NCBI GenBank assembly: GCA_965178125.1
Contig: OZ237754.1
Span: forward strand, 62,001 to 126,000
Reading direction: 5' to 3'
DNA: 64,000 nt
From: Bilabrum cf. latius
Lineage: Eukaryota > Bigyra: Bicosoecida > Bigyra > Bicosoecida
Positions 1-12,584 of this stretch are shown in pieces. The stretch's first letter is position 1, and each line of letters opens with the position of its first letter. The notes under the pieces were generated by a model, which had not been told where the DNA came from, searched no databases, and was given only the letters and a program-made list of their open reading frames with translations. The position numbers were made by a program, and so were the translations under genes.

Positions 1-117
1 CTCGGCTCACCACGCTGTAGGGTCGGAGTCTTCTGCTGAGCCAGGATTTTTTGCGCTGCTTCCGAAGATAGTGCACATGCCTACACTACTGCAGCCCTTC
101 CCCTGGCTCGGGCCGCG

Positions 118-2658
118 TCACCCATTCCCCGCTAGTCGGCCACTTCGTCTTGGGGAGGTACGGTGCTCCGCCTACGTTTTGGGCCCCGATGTCGTCCCTT
201 TTTGGCGCTCTGACTCCTGCTGCGACTCTTGTCCACCCGCACTCGCGCTACTGCTGCTGCTGCTGCTGCTGCTGGCCTTCGCTGACTACCGTTTTGCCGC
301 TGCCCCCGCTCCTCCAGCTGCGGCCCCATGCTCCTTTGCCACCCGCTTCGCTCGCTCCAATGCTGACTTGTCTATCGCGGCTGTCACATCCTCCCACGCC
401 ATAGCGCTATGGTTGCCTGCCGGATTCAGTCCCAGTAATTCCCACGTGGGCCCCACCTGAGTCTGCGTCATCCGCAGCGGGGTCTCGTTCTCGCTCCGCA
501 ACTACCACAGTCGAAGCACCGCAGGAGTATCCATTCTCCCCACTGGTGCCACCCTATGTATCAAAATCATGCGCAGAGCAGTTGCTAACACGAAATGCTG
601 ACCCGTATTGGCTGTGTCCCCGTTGCCTCCACCTGCCGTGCGGACTGCTGCCGCATGAAGGACCATCCCCAAGCCCAAGAACATTCTTCGCACTGCAATC
701 TCCAACGCCTCGTGAAGCTTGCTCATTACTGCCCTGGCTTCCGCATGCTTATCCTGGTGCAGCAGTGTCGCAAGTGTGATAACCACCTTCAGCAACGACG
801 TGCTCCCTGCCACGACCCACTCGAGCGCCCCACACACCGATCTGGTCAATATCGTGGGTAATCGAAAAATGTTGCCTTGTTCCAGTTCTGCCACTCCCGA
901 CAACACGTGCTACCCGCACTTACTCGCAAATTGCCTGATCCCGTCCGGCATGAGCAAATCACCCGCCTCCTCCAGCACCGGTGCCACATGAAAGCTGCGG
1001 CCAGATCCTGACTCCCGGCGAAAACCAGCCGCACTCGCCATAGAAGCGAACATTATCTGCGCGGGGCGTTCAATCCGAAGCAACGAAATCTTTGCCTTGT
1101 CCGCACTCGTCAGCGCCACTGAGGCCAAGTCCTTAGCTCTCTCGCCTTCCTCCCCGAGTTCGGCCAAATACCGTGCACTGTCCCTAAATTGAAGCACCTC
1201 CTAAGACCGTACGGTGTCGTAGAACAAAGAGTCAACTCCCTTCGCCGTGGGAATGGAATTATGCACTTCCTTGGCGCCGTCTCCATCGTCTGCTCCGACC
1301 TGGCCCTGGTATGGTGACTTCTTGCAGGCGCCGGCTGACGACTTAATCGCCTGGGTGGAGTGCTCGGGCCGGGCATTTAACTCAAGCGCAAGGGCACGGA
1401 GCAACTACAACGTACCATTGGGCTCACCCGATGCCATGGCCGCAACCGCCTGTTGAATTCGCTTGTCGATCGCGTCACTCGCGGTCGCCTCTCCTGCTCC
1501 CGCGGATGCTCCCTCGACCTCTTGCTCGCGCCTTGCCGCCTTGGTGCGACGTTCCGAATCCGCCACAATGGCCTCCCAGGGAGCTTGTGCTTCCCCCACC
1601 TCTTCCGCTCTCCCCCTTTTTCCCAGCGTTGCGCCCGAGATGGTGCCCATCGACGCCTGCGCCCCAAACACCGCGCTGGCACCGCGGCTTGCCGTTGGAC
1701 CTCCCGCTGGTTTGCCACCCGCCCCAGCATCGGCCGCAGTCACTCCACCATGGCTGAATCCGCCCCCAAAATCAAAGAGGCCCAGCTCGCTCGGCGGATG
1801 GCCTGAGGTAGCAGTCGCCCCTGCACCGGCCCCCCCGCTTGGGGCAGGCAGTTTCCACCCAAACCCGCCACCGTCCATGATGCCCCGGCCCAGTGAGTGC
1901 GCTCCCATCGGCCCCCCGGCTACACGTTCAGGCCTTGACCCCGTGAATGGTGCTGTTGTTGATGCCCCGGATGGTACCGGGATCACCGGTGCTCCCCAGA
2001 GTGGGAGCACCCCATTGCTGCCCGTCGCATCTTGGTCTGAGTTTCCACCCGTCGCCGCGCTCGCCGACGAACTGCTGCATGTTGGCTTCGGCATCGCATG
2101 GATCAGCATGTTGGGCAACAGAGCATCGAACATTTCGTCGAGGAAGGGGATCGTCCACGGTGCCACCCGGGCATAGCCGAACAGGGCCGCACGTGCTGCC
2201 CACGCTGCCTGCTGTGGCGTTACACCACTCTGTAGTGGTTGCTGCAGGCATTTCCAGAGCTCACCATGGTCCTCGGGCATCAGATCGTCCTTTGAGAACC
2301 CTGCTGCCACTTCCAGAGCGCCACGCAGGCCCGATTCCACGTCTGGCGTCGTGGTCGGTTTGAACACGCCCATAACGGCAGCCCCTGCGCCCAGGGAAGC
2401 GACCGGCGTGTGGCCGCGTACGCAGCTGCCCAACAGAGCCCGCTGCGCATCTGCCCCTTCTTTGTTTAGCATGTTCACAGCCTCGCGTACGACAGGCTCC
2501 GAGAAGCTCGACATGTGTTCAACAGCCATACCTTGAAACACATCGAAAACACCACCCACAGCGTTCACCCTCCGCCTCACCGTTGGGGCCATACGAGTGG
2601 TCATTCGCGCCACGATCGCCCGGCTTTGCTTCCATTGCGCACTCTGCTGGCTGAGCAT
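118..2658 (-). CDS. Unrecognised 846-residue protein, UAG read as Gln
   Basis: I do not recognise this protein. One frame runs from ATG at 2658 to TGA at 118-120 if UAG is read through; in-frame UAGs lie at 1405, 1201, 910, 502, 286 and 172 (lowest base of each). The first ~200 residues look globular, including an Ala-rich helical stretch. Residues ~200-400 are Gly/Ala/Ser-rich and probably disordered. Residues ~420-720 are again helix-like. The C-terminus has a poly-Ser run coded by eight CTG triplets (plus-strand sense) and a basic SPRRSGRLAG end. An open frame (GIQKKIKEI) continues upstream of the ATG through a duplicated segment preceded by TTTTTACTTAG, so an unseen 5' exon is possible. 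A gag-like mobile-element protein is conceivable, but no zinc knuckle or polymerase is visible. Confidence 0.6.
251..274. repeat. (CTG)8 triplet microsatellite
   Basis: Eight CTG triplets on the plus strand, read as poly-Ser (AGC) on the coding minus strand near the C-terminus of the unrecognised gene. Confidence 0.95.
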
Positions 2659-2732
2659 TATTTCCTTTATCTTCTTCTGAATTCCCCTAAGTAAAAATTA
2701 TTTCCTTTATCTTCTTCTGAATTCCCCTAAGT
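2657..2732. repeat. Direct duplication, 36 bp unit, period 40
   Basis: An identical 36-base unit occurs at 2657-2692 and 2697-2732, separated by AAAA. It sits immediately upstream of the ATG of the minus-strand gene ending at 118 and overlaps the start codon by two bases. On the minus strand each copy begins ACTTAGGGG, which resembles a 3' splice site, so the duplication may have doubled an acceptor. Confidence 0.9.
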
Positions 2733-2848
2733 GAGAGCGCTGGTCTCGCTCAGCTCGTACTCGGAATTGATCCGATCAGTATACCACTATCGGCCCAAAC
2801 ATCACTGTACATGGATGCTCTGTATTCGTCAGTAGGGGTGCCATTGAA

Positions 2849-3127
2849 TCACGTGGCATTCGGTTTTGCTGGCAATCCATGCCTGATTGAGAGCATATTT
2901 AACGTCAGCCGCTGTGAAGTTTCATCCGCCACTCTACATTCAGCCCCAGCCACGATCACCACTCGTTCCCCTCCAACTCCACTTGTGAGCACACACGCTC
3001 CAGAGGCCCTCCAAGTCCCTGGCAGGGGACTCCCATTGCCGCAGGGCCCTTGCCTGTCAGCGTGAGCACCGGAGTACCACACCTTTACGGCCTCTTCGGC
3101 AGCTGCACAGCAGACAATCCGTGGCAT
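2849..3127 (-). CDS. Possible small protein, 92 residues
   Basis: The open frame starts at ATG 3127 and ends at TGA 2849. The predicted protein includes a hydrophobic strand (GGERVVIVAGAE) and several Cys residues. Its codons end in G or C about as often as confirmed neighbours, but an overlapping plus-strand frame of similar length is also open. I recognise no family. It lies head to head with the kinase gene starting at 3282. It could be a real small gene, one exon of a larger gene, or chance. Confidence 0.3.
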   Translation of the reverse strand: MPRIVCCAAAEEAVKVWYSGAHADRQGPCGNGSPLPGTWRASGACVLTSGVGGERVVIVAGAECRVADETSQRLTLNMLSIRHGLPAKPNAT

Positions 3128-3281
3128 TGACCAGAATTATAATAGTCACAACTCTATCATCCGCCCACAATGGTTCCGGGTCAAACGGAGCGGTTCAACG
3201 AATACCCAATTAACACGTTACAATTTGGCAATCCGAAAGGAATTTCATTTCGGGCCCACTGTGTGCCCAAACTGAGATAAT

Positions 3282-6200
3282 ATGGGACAAGGAACTTCAA
3301 ATCACAGTAAAGAGCGAACAACTAGGACGCCTCGCGGTTCACACTCCAAGTCGTTGTCTCGGAGACGCAGCGAAGCATCGCCGCCGCAGTTGCACTCCCG
3401 TGGTGGAAGCTAGCCGCCGTCCCCTGCTGCAGTGCAGGGGCAACCACCCCATGGACTCAGTATTACAGCTCACTAGCATCTTCATGAGTACCGTGAGGGT
3501 GGTGCCACTCCTATCGGTGGCGACTCCAGCGACGAGGATGACGACTTCGCACACGGGGACTTGGGTGCTGCTTTCTAGGGGTTTGCAGAAAAGTGTAAGT
3601 TCGACGGATCTCGCTTTAGGTCATAATTCAGCATGAATGTTGCCTTCCTTGTCGCCTGAGGCCGTTGGCGCCCATCAAATTTCTCCGCATTCGAACAGAA
3701 TTGAACCTATGAATCTTTCAATGCTCGGCGACGCGCGCAGTCAATGACGGTGAACTAGTAACTCTTAAGGCAAAATTTAGGGATCTAGCCTATCGTAGTG
3801 GCCCTGGATGGGGCCATACGGTCGATAAAGACACCTTCTTAAAGTTTTTCCCGTGGCCGGGCCTTCTTGGTGGTGAGATATCGTGCATGAGTCGAAGCTG
3901 CTGGAGCACTGGGAACCCATTTTGCCCGTCAGTTCTTGCAAGTTGTTTTGAGTGTAGCAAGGAATGTATCTGTATATCCTTCCGGGCCAGTCAATCCTAC
4001 TGGAGCATCCCCCTTTAGTTTAGCGTTGCACGCTTGGTCTCTTGCTCGCAGAGCGCCTGTTTCAGCTGTTCGACAAGGCGGGCACCGGACGCATTAATTT
4101 TGAGGAATTTATCGCCGGGCTCGCTCTGTGCTGCAGGGGAGACACGGCCGAGAGGGCCCGGTTCCTGTTCGAAGCGCACGATCTGGCGGGCGACGGCGTG
4201 GTCAGCCGCAGCGAGCTCCGGACCCTGCTGAACCACTTGCCTCAGACGGTCATCCATGCGATGGACGAGGCCTCCAGAGAGAGGGAGCGCATCGACAAGA
4301 AGAAGGCCAAGGCCATCCGGCTCACTGCGGCCAGAGCACGCAGCGGGTCCATCGCATCGACGCGTGGGAGACGCAGGCGCTCCCGCATGGGCCGCAGGGG
4401 CTCCTCCATGGTCTCCATGGATTCCATGACCAGCGGGTCCATCGCGTCTTCTTCCGCTCCGGGCACACCGGTCTCGGCCGCGACCACCCCCACGGGCGCC
4501 GTGGGCAGGGCTCCCGCGCGACCCTCCCCCCTGCACCCCGGCACACGGGGGGGGCCCTCTGCGCTGGTGCCCGGGCATGCTGCGGAAAAGGGCACGGAGC
4601 ATGACCATGAGCTTGGGGGGGCAGCAGCACCAGGTGCTGGCAGTCCCTCGACCTCCCCCGAGCTGCACCCCGTCGGTGGGGTGGCGCACGCTCCCAGCGG
4701 CAAGACCCCGCTTCACCGGAGAGCCGCATCCGCCCCTCTTGCCCTGAGCGAGGGACAGGGACAGGTCCCCAGCTCGCAGGCCTCTGGAACCATGGCCCTG
4801 CCCCCGCCGCACCCACCGGGCACACCCGCTGGGACGGGGACAGGACCAGGGGCGCACCTGCCCAGGGTGCAGCAGCTCAAGCAGCAGGAGACGGGGGGGC
4901 GGGGCAAGGGCAAGGGGCTGGGGAAGGCCAAGGGCAAGAGCAGGCTGGCCCCGGATGGTGCGGACCCTGTCTTGCCTCGAAGCAGGGAACCGTCCGCAGA
5001 CGGCAGCAGCGCTGGCGAGCACAGCCCCGTGGACAGCGGGTACTCTCCTCGATCGGGAGACACGAGGGCCACCGACAGCACGCCGGTGGGCGATCACCCC
5101 TCGGGCGGGCTGGGGATGCCACACCTCTACGACAGCGACATGGATTCGGTTGCAACCGACGACCACGACACCCCGCTGCCTGGCAGGTACCACTCCCAGC
5201 GCATGGACTCTGGCAGGATCTCGGAGGCCGGCTCGCAGCTGGCGAGAGGGGATGGGCACGAGGACGGGCCCGGGTGGGAGGGCGGCCCCGACCTGGACCA
5301 CGGGCATGTTGGGGTGATGGAGGGCCGACTGGATCGGCTGGGCCGGATGCAGTCGCGGGAGGCCAGCGCGGACCGGCTTGGCGTGCAGCTGGCATCGGGG
5401 TCCGAGAGCGCCTCTGCAGAGGAGGGCGGGCCCCAGGGGAGCAGGCGGCGGGGGCACAGCCCGGTGAGCAGCGATGGGGGGCACGGGGGCCACGGGGGGC
5501 ACGGGATATCCAGCGATGAGGACCATCACCACCACGATCATCGCCACGCTGGTGGACCGGCCGATGCAGCAGGGGCAGACCATGGAGGCCGACTCAGTGC
5601 GCACAGCAGCGCCAGCAGCTCGCACGCCCGTGGGACGACTCCCAGCGGGCTCATGGGTTCGGCTCCACTGGTGGACCGTGTGGTGGAGCGGGTGTTCCGG
5701 CTAGCGCGACCCAAAGACAAGCGCCACATGATCTTCTCGGAGTTCAGCGCCTTCCTGGAGACAATGCCAATCCTGCCGCAGTTCCTGTCTTCCGTGTTCC
5801 CTTACGACCACCTGCGGGGAGCAGAGGCGGGCAGTGCCCTCCCAGGCGATCTGGGCAAGGCGCAGCACCGCCGCATGCTGCAGGAAGCCTAGGAGGAGGA
5901 GGAGGAGAAGGAAGGGGGAGGAGGGAGCTCCGGTGGTGCGAAGGGTGGGGCAGCGGGAACGAGCGAGCAGGGGCCCAGGGACGCGGAGCAGCCTGCAGCC
6001 GGGCGACTCCAGCCTCCGCTGCGGCCCTCCGCCGTGGTGCCTGCCCCCAACGGGGTGGCCCCGCGCACTGGCAGCAAGCTTAAGGCCCCTGTCCACGTGG
6101 ACCAGGGCAGTCCGCCCCAGGATCGGGCGGGCAGAGGCCTGGCCGGAGGCAAGTCCGTGGGCGGCAATACCGTGCCCAGCGGGTTGGCAGCCCCCACCAT

Positions 6201-9200
6201 GCAAGAGGAGGACTCCCCCGATGAGGGGGACAGCGAGGCTGGCGCGGGTGCAGCCGGCAAGCAGGCTGATGGCACCGGTAAGGGCGTCGGGGCAAGCACC
6301 AGCAGGTCCGGGAAGAGCTCGACCAAGAGCACCAGCACGAGCACCAGTACAGGCGCGGGCGCGGGCAGGGCAAGCGGCTCCCACCCCCCCTCCAGCCAGG
6401 GCAGCCCCTCGGGCCCGTCGGCCGCGCAGAAGGCAGCGCCTCGCAATGCGCCGGCCTTCCCGCCGCCCCGCACGCCCGCGGATGCCAGGCTCGCGGGGGC
6501 ACGGGCTGCTCGACTGGTCGTGGGATCGGGCCCGCAGCGGGCCGCCCTCGTGGCCGCGCTGGAGGGGGTGAGCCACGCCCCGGCGGCGCGCGACCGGCCC
6601 ATGTGCCTCGGCTGCTCCAGCTGCAGGTCGAGGCTGCGGTTCTGTCCCGCCACGGGGGCCCCCTACACGCGGCGGACCGAGGCCATGTTCCGGGCGGGGC
6701 AGGGGTGGACGCTGACGGTGACTGCGGCGCAGCGGGCAGCCATGGGAGCGGGGGCTCGGGAGGCGTATGTGCGGCACCTGTGGGCTGCTGACTGGCTTTC
6801 TGCAGCGGCGCGGGTGCCTCTGCGGGAGGCGGGCGCCGTGAATGCAGTGGCGCACGAGCACGGCCGGCGGGGTGCGCTGGAGGGACTGGCGGCCGACGGG
6901 GTGCTCGGGAAGGGCGTGTCGGGGGGTCTGCAGAAGGGCCCGGGCGCACAGGGGGCAAATGGGGGGGCCGGTGTCGCGGGGAACAGCGGGGCCATGGAGG
7001 ACGGGCAGCTGAGGCCGAGCCCTCTGGCCGTGTCACTCGGGCCCGGGGCGCAGCAGCGGGCGGGCGCTCGGCGTCCCCGTGGCGCCAGCGATGGCATGTC
7101 GGCGGGTGCCGCCCCGGGGCCGGGGGGCGGGCCCTCGGTGCAGGAGCGAGAGAGGGTGCTCTCCTTCGCGTCTGACCTGCAGTCGGCCGATGGGGACGCA
7201 TCGGTGGCAGCTCGCACCGCGCACAGCACTGACGACGAGAGGGAGAGGGAACGGCTGTTCCCTCCGATGGACGGGGCGCAGGGGCCCACCTCGCCGGACA
7301 CGAGCCCGCTGCTGGGTGCTGCCGCCCGCAACCGAGCCCCGCACTTCGCCATGCCGGATCTGGACCTCAGCCGGAGCCTGCAGCCGGGGGCGCCGCTGCT
7401 GCAGCTGTCCCCTCGGGCCGCGATGCTGCAGGCGGGCAGCGGAGGAGACGAGGATGGCACGCTCGACTCGCTGGCCCTGGCTGGCTTTAGCCGGGAGGGT
7501 GTGGGCGCGCTGGGCTCCAGTGCCACGGCAGAGCGGCGGGTGGAGGTGGACAGCAGCGACAGCGGTGACTCGGGCGGGTCTGCCTCCTCTTCCACCTCCT
7601 CCTCGGACGACGGCAGCGGTGGAAGCGAGGAGGACGACGAGGGGGAGGCGGACGAGCTGGCGGCTAGGAGGGAGAGGGCCAGGGAACAAGGCAGGGAAAG
7701 CAGCAGGACCAGCGTTGGGAAGGGAAGCAAGCGGCAGCGGAGGCTGAGAGCGAACGGCCGCAAGTCTCCGGGGCAAGCGCCCGCTCCTGTGGGGCCCTAG
7801 GGGTCGCTCTGGGCGAAGCAGGCCGCGGGGCATGCGGCTGAGTCCGCCGGAAGCGGCACAGGCAGCGAGCCAGGCCACTTTGGCAGGCAAGACACGCTCG
7901 GAGATGCAAAGGCGACCTCTCTATCGCACCACGTGGGCACTGCCCTGTCTAACTCAATGGGTGAGCTGCTGCGGGGGGAGGGGGCCGGAGAACAGGGGCA
8001 GGGTGGGGCCGGCGCAGGCGGAGAAGTGCGCACAGCAGTATTGAGCAGCAGGCAGAGCGGCAATTTCGAGAACGAAGAGGGCATCGGGCTGTCGATCGAC
8101 TCGGGGGCGGAGCCGAAGGGGGGGGGTGCAGCCGCGGGCGACAGCGAAGGAGAGGACCGGCCCCCTCGTGGGTCTCTCAGCTCGGAAGGGGCCAGCTCCC
8201 TCCCGCGTCTGGATGCCCTGAGGAGGGCGCCCAGCCTTGAGTTTGACCCTCTGGAGACTGGCAAGGCAGGGGGTGCACCCCGGGGGGCGCTGTCGCTGGA
8301 GCTTGGGCCTGCTGACGGATCGCAGGGGGGCACGGAGGGCGGGTAGGACGAGGACGAGGGTGAGGACGAGGGTGTGGAAGGGGGCAAGTCGCAGGGTGAC
8401 AGCCCTGGGTCTGGCAGGACATCCGAATCGCAGGGGGGGCTGGGCCTGTTGGCAGCTGGAGGGCCCTCCATGGAAGGCGGGCAGCGGTGGAGCAAGAGGA
8501 GCTCGCGCGGAAGAGCCATATCGGATGGAGGCAGCTCCGCCTTCTCGCCCACCACACCGGACCCGCGAGAGGACCAGGACGAGGTAGAGGGTGAGGGCAG
8601 TGGGCTGTGGGGCCGAAACAAGGACAAGGACAAGGGTAGGGAGAGGGAGAGGGCTGCGTCGGATGGCAGCAAGAGCGAAGGGACCCATGACGAGGACGAG
8701 GACGAGGACAAGGGGGCCGAGGCCGTGTCCAAGAGCTCGGCGGCCCCAGCAGCGACTAAACGCGCCCCGAGCGCCACCGCGTCGGGTGGGGTGATCCGCA
8801 CTCCGTACGGGGCAGCAACGGGTGGCCGGTACCAGTCGCTTGCCAGGGACCACCTCGATGGGGCGCTGCCTACCCCGGGGAAGGCGATCGGGGATGGGAG
8901 CGGGGTCCACAGCGGGGACAGCAGCCAGGACGCAGGCGCGGCGGGGCACGCACTCGGTGCGACTCGCGGGGCAATCAGTGACCGGGGCCAGGGCAGCAAT
9001 GGGGGTGTGGGCGGAGGCATGGCGCAGGAGGGCAAGGCCAGGGGCAGGGACGGGCTTCCGCCCAGTGGGCCACCGGCTGCCATGGCCAGCGTGACCACTC
9101 GTCACACCTTTTGCTCTCTGTGCGGCGCGGCCCACCGCTCCGACGACTGGCAGCCCACCGGCGGGCTGCTCCTCGTGCAGGCGCTCGAGGGCTTCTTGGC

Positions 9201-11562
9201 AGCAGTGGGCGCGAGGGGGCCCGAGGCGGCGCGCGCACTGCAGCAGGACCTGGAGCGGGCCGCCTCGAAGAGGAGGGAGGAAGTGGCGGCGGCGGAGGCG
9301 GAGGCAAAGGCAGAGGCTGCGGCGGCACGGGCCGACGGCAGGGGCAGCAGCAGCCGCAGTCGCGGCTCTCACCGGCCCACGACCCGTGACCTGGGCCCCC
9401 TGGCAGAGCCTGCCTCTCGGCTGGTCGGTCCAGGCGCGGCAGCCGCAGCCCCAGCTGCTGGGGTGAATAAGTCCGGGCCTGCATCGGGAGCGCCTGCCCG
9501 TCTGCAGCGGCCCCTCGCGGTGCCACCCGTGGCGGGCCGACAACCCTCGGCGGAAGCGACGCCCATGTCCACGTCCACCGCAGGACCGGGCAGCATCTCC
9601 CGGGGCGCGTCCGATAGGAGCGGGGCCGTGTCTCCCGCACACGACGGTGCCTGGCGGGATGGGGAGAACACAGAGAGGGACCGGGACAGGAGGTAGGGCG
9701 CGAGCCCCACCTCGCCTCTGCTGCGCGCCCACGCCTCCAGGGCCGGAGACACGGGCTTTGGCATGCCGTACTCTGCAGGGAAGGGCATGCAGGGAGGGGG
9801 CGGAGGGGACGGATTCTCGGACCGTGCCTCCCACGGCAGTGACGAGGAGGAGGAGGAGGCAAGAGCGGCTGCTGCTGCTGCAGCTGCGGCCCAGGGGGCG
9901 GGCAAGGGCCCGCCTCCCTTGCAGCTGCCCGGGCGAGGGCCCCTGGTTCGGTCTAGGTCGGAGGGGGCGGCGAGGGCAAGCCGCGGGGGCACCATAGCGA
10001 CGGGCGAGCCTGGTCCAGACGGAGGGGAGGATGGCACCGGGGACGAGGGCGCGGTGAGCAGGGTGGTGTCTGCTCCCGGGAGGCGCAGCAGGGACAAGGG
10101 CAAGGAGGCGGCAGGGGGTGCGGGCGCAGGTGAGCAGTCCGGGGGCGTTGGCGCTCTCGTGTCGATGGATCACTCGATGGGCGCGGGGGGCGGCCGGGTG
10201 AGGGGCGCCGCGGGCGTGAGTCTCGTGGAGCACGACGGGTGGCTGTACAAGTGGAGCCGGACCCAGCGGCAGTTCACGAAGCGGTTCTACTTCCTGCAGC
10301 ACAACTTTTTGTACTGGTACTCGACCCACCAGGGGCACGGAAACCACCCCCGCGGCGCGCTGTTCCTGGAGGACTCGTTCGTGCGCGCGACGGACGAGAT
10401 GCAGGACAAGGGCTTCTTCGGAATCAGCATCCACACCTCGCTGGCTCACGGTGACCGCACGCGGGTGCTGTACGCGCCTTCCAGGGAGAAGCGGGACGAG
10501 TGGCTGCGGGTGCTCGAGATGGCCTGCCGGGCTGCTCCCTTCCTGGACCTGTACGACATGGGCGCCACTTTGGGGCAGGGCAAGTTCGGCAAGGTGCTGG
10601 AGGCGACCCGGCGGGACACGGGGGAGGTGCTGGCCGTGAAGGTCGTGGACAAGAAGGCTCTCACGGAGGAGGAGAGGGAGCTGCTTCGGACTGAGATCGC
10701 CATCCTCAAGCTGGTGCGGCACCCGCACATCATCCGTCTCGAGGGCGTGTTCGAGACAGGGTCCACGATGTACATCGTGATGGAGCTGCTGCGGGGCGGA
10801 GAGCTCTTCGACTCGATCGTGGGCAGGGAGCGGTTCTCGGAGGACGAGGCGCGCACGGTGGTCAAGCCGCTGGTGGAGGCGCTGGCCTACCTGCACTCCC
10901 TCGGGGTCACGCACCGAGACCTCAAGCCGGAGAACGTGCTGGTGGGGGAGGGCCTGCACGACCTCAAGATCGCCGACTTTGGCCTCAGCAAGCTAGTGCA
11001 CCCCCGCGAGCTCATGACTCAGCCCGTGGGCACGCTCTCCTACGTGGCACCCGAGGTGCTGAGCATGCAGGGTTACAACCGGCGAGCAGACCTGTGGTCC
11101 CTGGGCGTGATCCTGTACCTCATCGTGCGTGGCAAGCTGCCCTTTGACGCCGAGAGCAAGGAGGAGGTCATCCACCTGACCCTCAGCGCGGAGATCGACT
11201 GGGAGGAGAGCCCGTGGACGGAGTGGACGCCCGAGGGGAAAGACTTCGCCAAGAGTTTGCTGGAGAGGAACCACAAGCGGCGCATCACTGCGAGGCGCGC
11301 CCTGCAGCACCCCTGGCTGACGGGGCAGACGTTTGCCGAGCGGGACAAGGCGAGCAAGAGGGCGGCGAGGAGCAGGAGGGCGAGGGAGAAAGAGAGGGAG
11401 CGGTCTGGGGGCAAGGACAAGAGCAGGGGCAGGGGGAAGGGCAAGAAGGAGCGGACGGTTGGGTCGGGGGCGGGTGCAGGTGCTGAGGGAAAGGCAGCTG
11501 CCAGTGGGACTGGGGCAGCGTCCGGTGCTGCCGGAGGAGACGGGACGTCTGCTGGCACATGA
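3282..11562 (+). CDS. Giant EF-hand / PH / CAMK-like Ser/Thr kinase, 2651 aa
   Basis: Exons 3282-3594, 3741-3872 and 4052-11562, with GT-AG introns of 146 and 179 bp, join in frame to TGA at 11560. The N-terminus MGQGTSNHS fits the N-myristoylation consensus, suggesting membrane anchoring. An EF-hand region follows at residues ~140-200 with loops DKAGTGRINFEE and DLAGDGVVSRSE. A second EF-like block lies near residue 690. About 1500 residues of Gly/Ser/Ala-rich low-complexity sequence come next, holding small Cys clusters (CLGCSSC, CSLCG). A PH domain spans ~2203-2310 and a kinase domain ~2316-2573. Kinase motifs are intact: GQGKFGKV, AVKVVDKK, HRDLKPEN, DFGLS and APE. The tail is Lys/Gly-rich. 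In-frame UAGs at 3411, 3474, 3576, 5890, 7798, 8344 and 9694 are read as Gln. The architecture suggests Ca2+ and phosphoinositide control of a CAMK-type kinase. The two short 5' exons were chosen by splice signals and phase. Confidence 0.85.
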
Positions 11563-11796
11563 CGAGTATGTGGGTCCGTAAGGTGGTTATTATACGCCCA
11601 AAGTACGTTGAGATGAATCGAAATATGGCAATTCGCGCACTGTGGCTGGCCGTTCGGATGGACTTCACTAGCGGGAGCCTGCCGTCTGTGATAACGACAA
11701 TCACATCAGAATAATTGTGTCTGTACCGCAATGCAACAGCCGGACTTGAACCTGGATCGTGATCTCACCACGGCTTGCAGACCCTGCACCCATCCA

Positions 11797-12389
11797 TCAC
11801 GCACCGTGTCGACGCTGGGGGCAAGCGGGCAAAAAGTGAGTCGTCATGATCGCCCCAAAGAAGACCACTCCAAGAATTGCAGGTGATAGAAGCCCATAGA
11901 CCGGCCATAATCCTGCGCACAACAGGACAGCTGCCAGGAACCCCGTGATCTACCCAAGCCACAGCGCGTTCGGATTGTACGCTTCCCACTCTAAATGAAC
12001 GTCTTCGACGTATGGTACCCAAACCACGAAATATAACATAACGCCAAATGATATTCCAAAGCAAGCGAGGCCAAGGTTGAACCACAGCCTGCGATGGGAG
12101 GTGATATGTCTGCTGAAGTAGCAGCGCTTAAAAAAAAATCAGAACCTTGGACGAATGCGGGCTTTTTCTAAATTTCTTACCTAGCGACATCGCTACTATG
12201 AATAATAACTTCAAATAACTTCGTGTAGTAGGCCAATGCAGCGGCTCCAATCACCCACAGCGCAGCCTGTACTTTCGTTGAAATCATATCGACCCGTTCC
12301 ATGCGCTTCTGCTGCTCCTACTAGTACTAAGCTCCTGCAGATGATCGATGTCCTGTTCTTCGCAACTACACGTACGGCTGTTCGGACAT
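11797..12389 (-). CDS. TMEM128-like four-helix membrane protein, 173 aa
   Basis: Exons 12389-12181 and 12109-11797 flank a 71 bp intron (GTAAG..CAG) and end in TGA. The protein has a hydrophilic N-terminus (MSEQPYV) and four hydrophobic segments. The last pair has the form NALWLGQITGFLAAVL then GLLSPAILGVVFFGAIMTTH, which resembles the TMEM128 family, ER/Golgi membrane proteins of unknown role. Five UAG codons are read as Gln, including three within four codons (GCT TAG TAC TAG TAG). None falls in a residue I know to be invariant, but without read-through neither the N-terminus nor the third helix can be made. The family call rests on topology and the PxILxxxFxGxxM-like ending. Confidence 0.65.
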
Positions 12390-12584
12390 GATAAACGCCT
12401 AGAAGTTTTGCGCGTCCGCTGTTCGATGGCTTTCGGTTTCGCTTCTGAGAAAGTTCGCCACGATTCTTCAAGAAGTTCTGCTCTTTGCAACTAGTCTAGC
12501 ATCAGCATACATTCGAGGCTACTATTCGCACAGATATGTAATTGTTACGTATTGATACTGACAAGTGCCCGCACAAGGTCAGAG

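Noticed and set aside
7954-10959. A 1001-codon antisense ORF opposite the kinase, plus other long antisense frames (such as 4015-5625)
   Set aside because: They mirror GC-rich, low-complexity coding sequence, have no domains, and overlap a frame with intact PH and kinase motifs. With such GC content antisense frames stay open by chance.
11735-11800. A tRNA-like B-box (GGTTCAAGTCC on the minus strand) with a possible anticodon hairpin
   Set aside because: No consistent cloverleaf forms: T-stem mismatches, a one-base variable region and no D-arm. It also overlaps the 3' end of the TMEM128-like gene. It is not a candidate suppressor tRNA.
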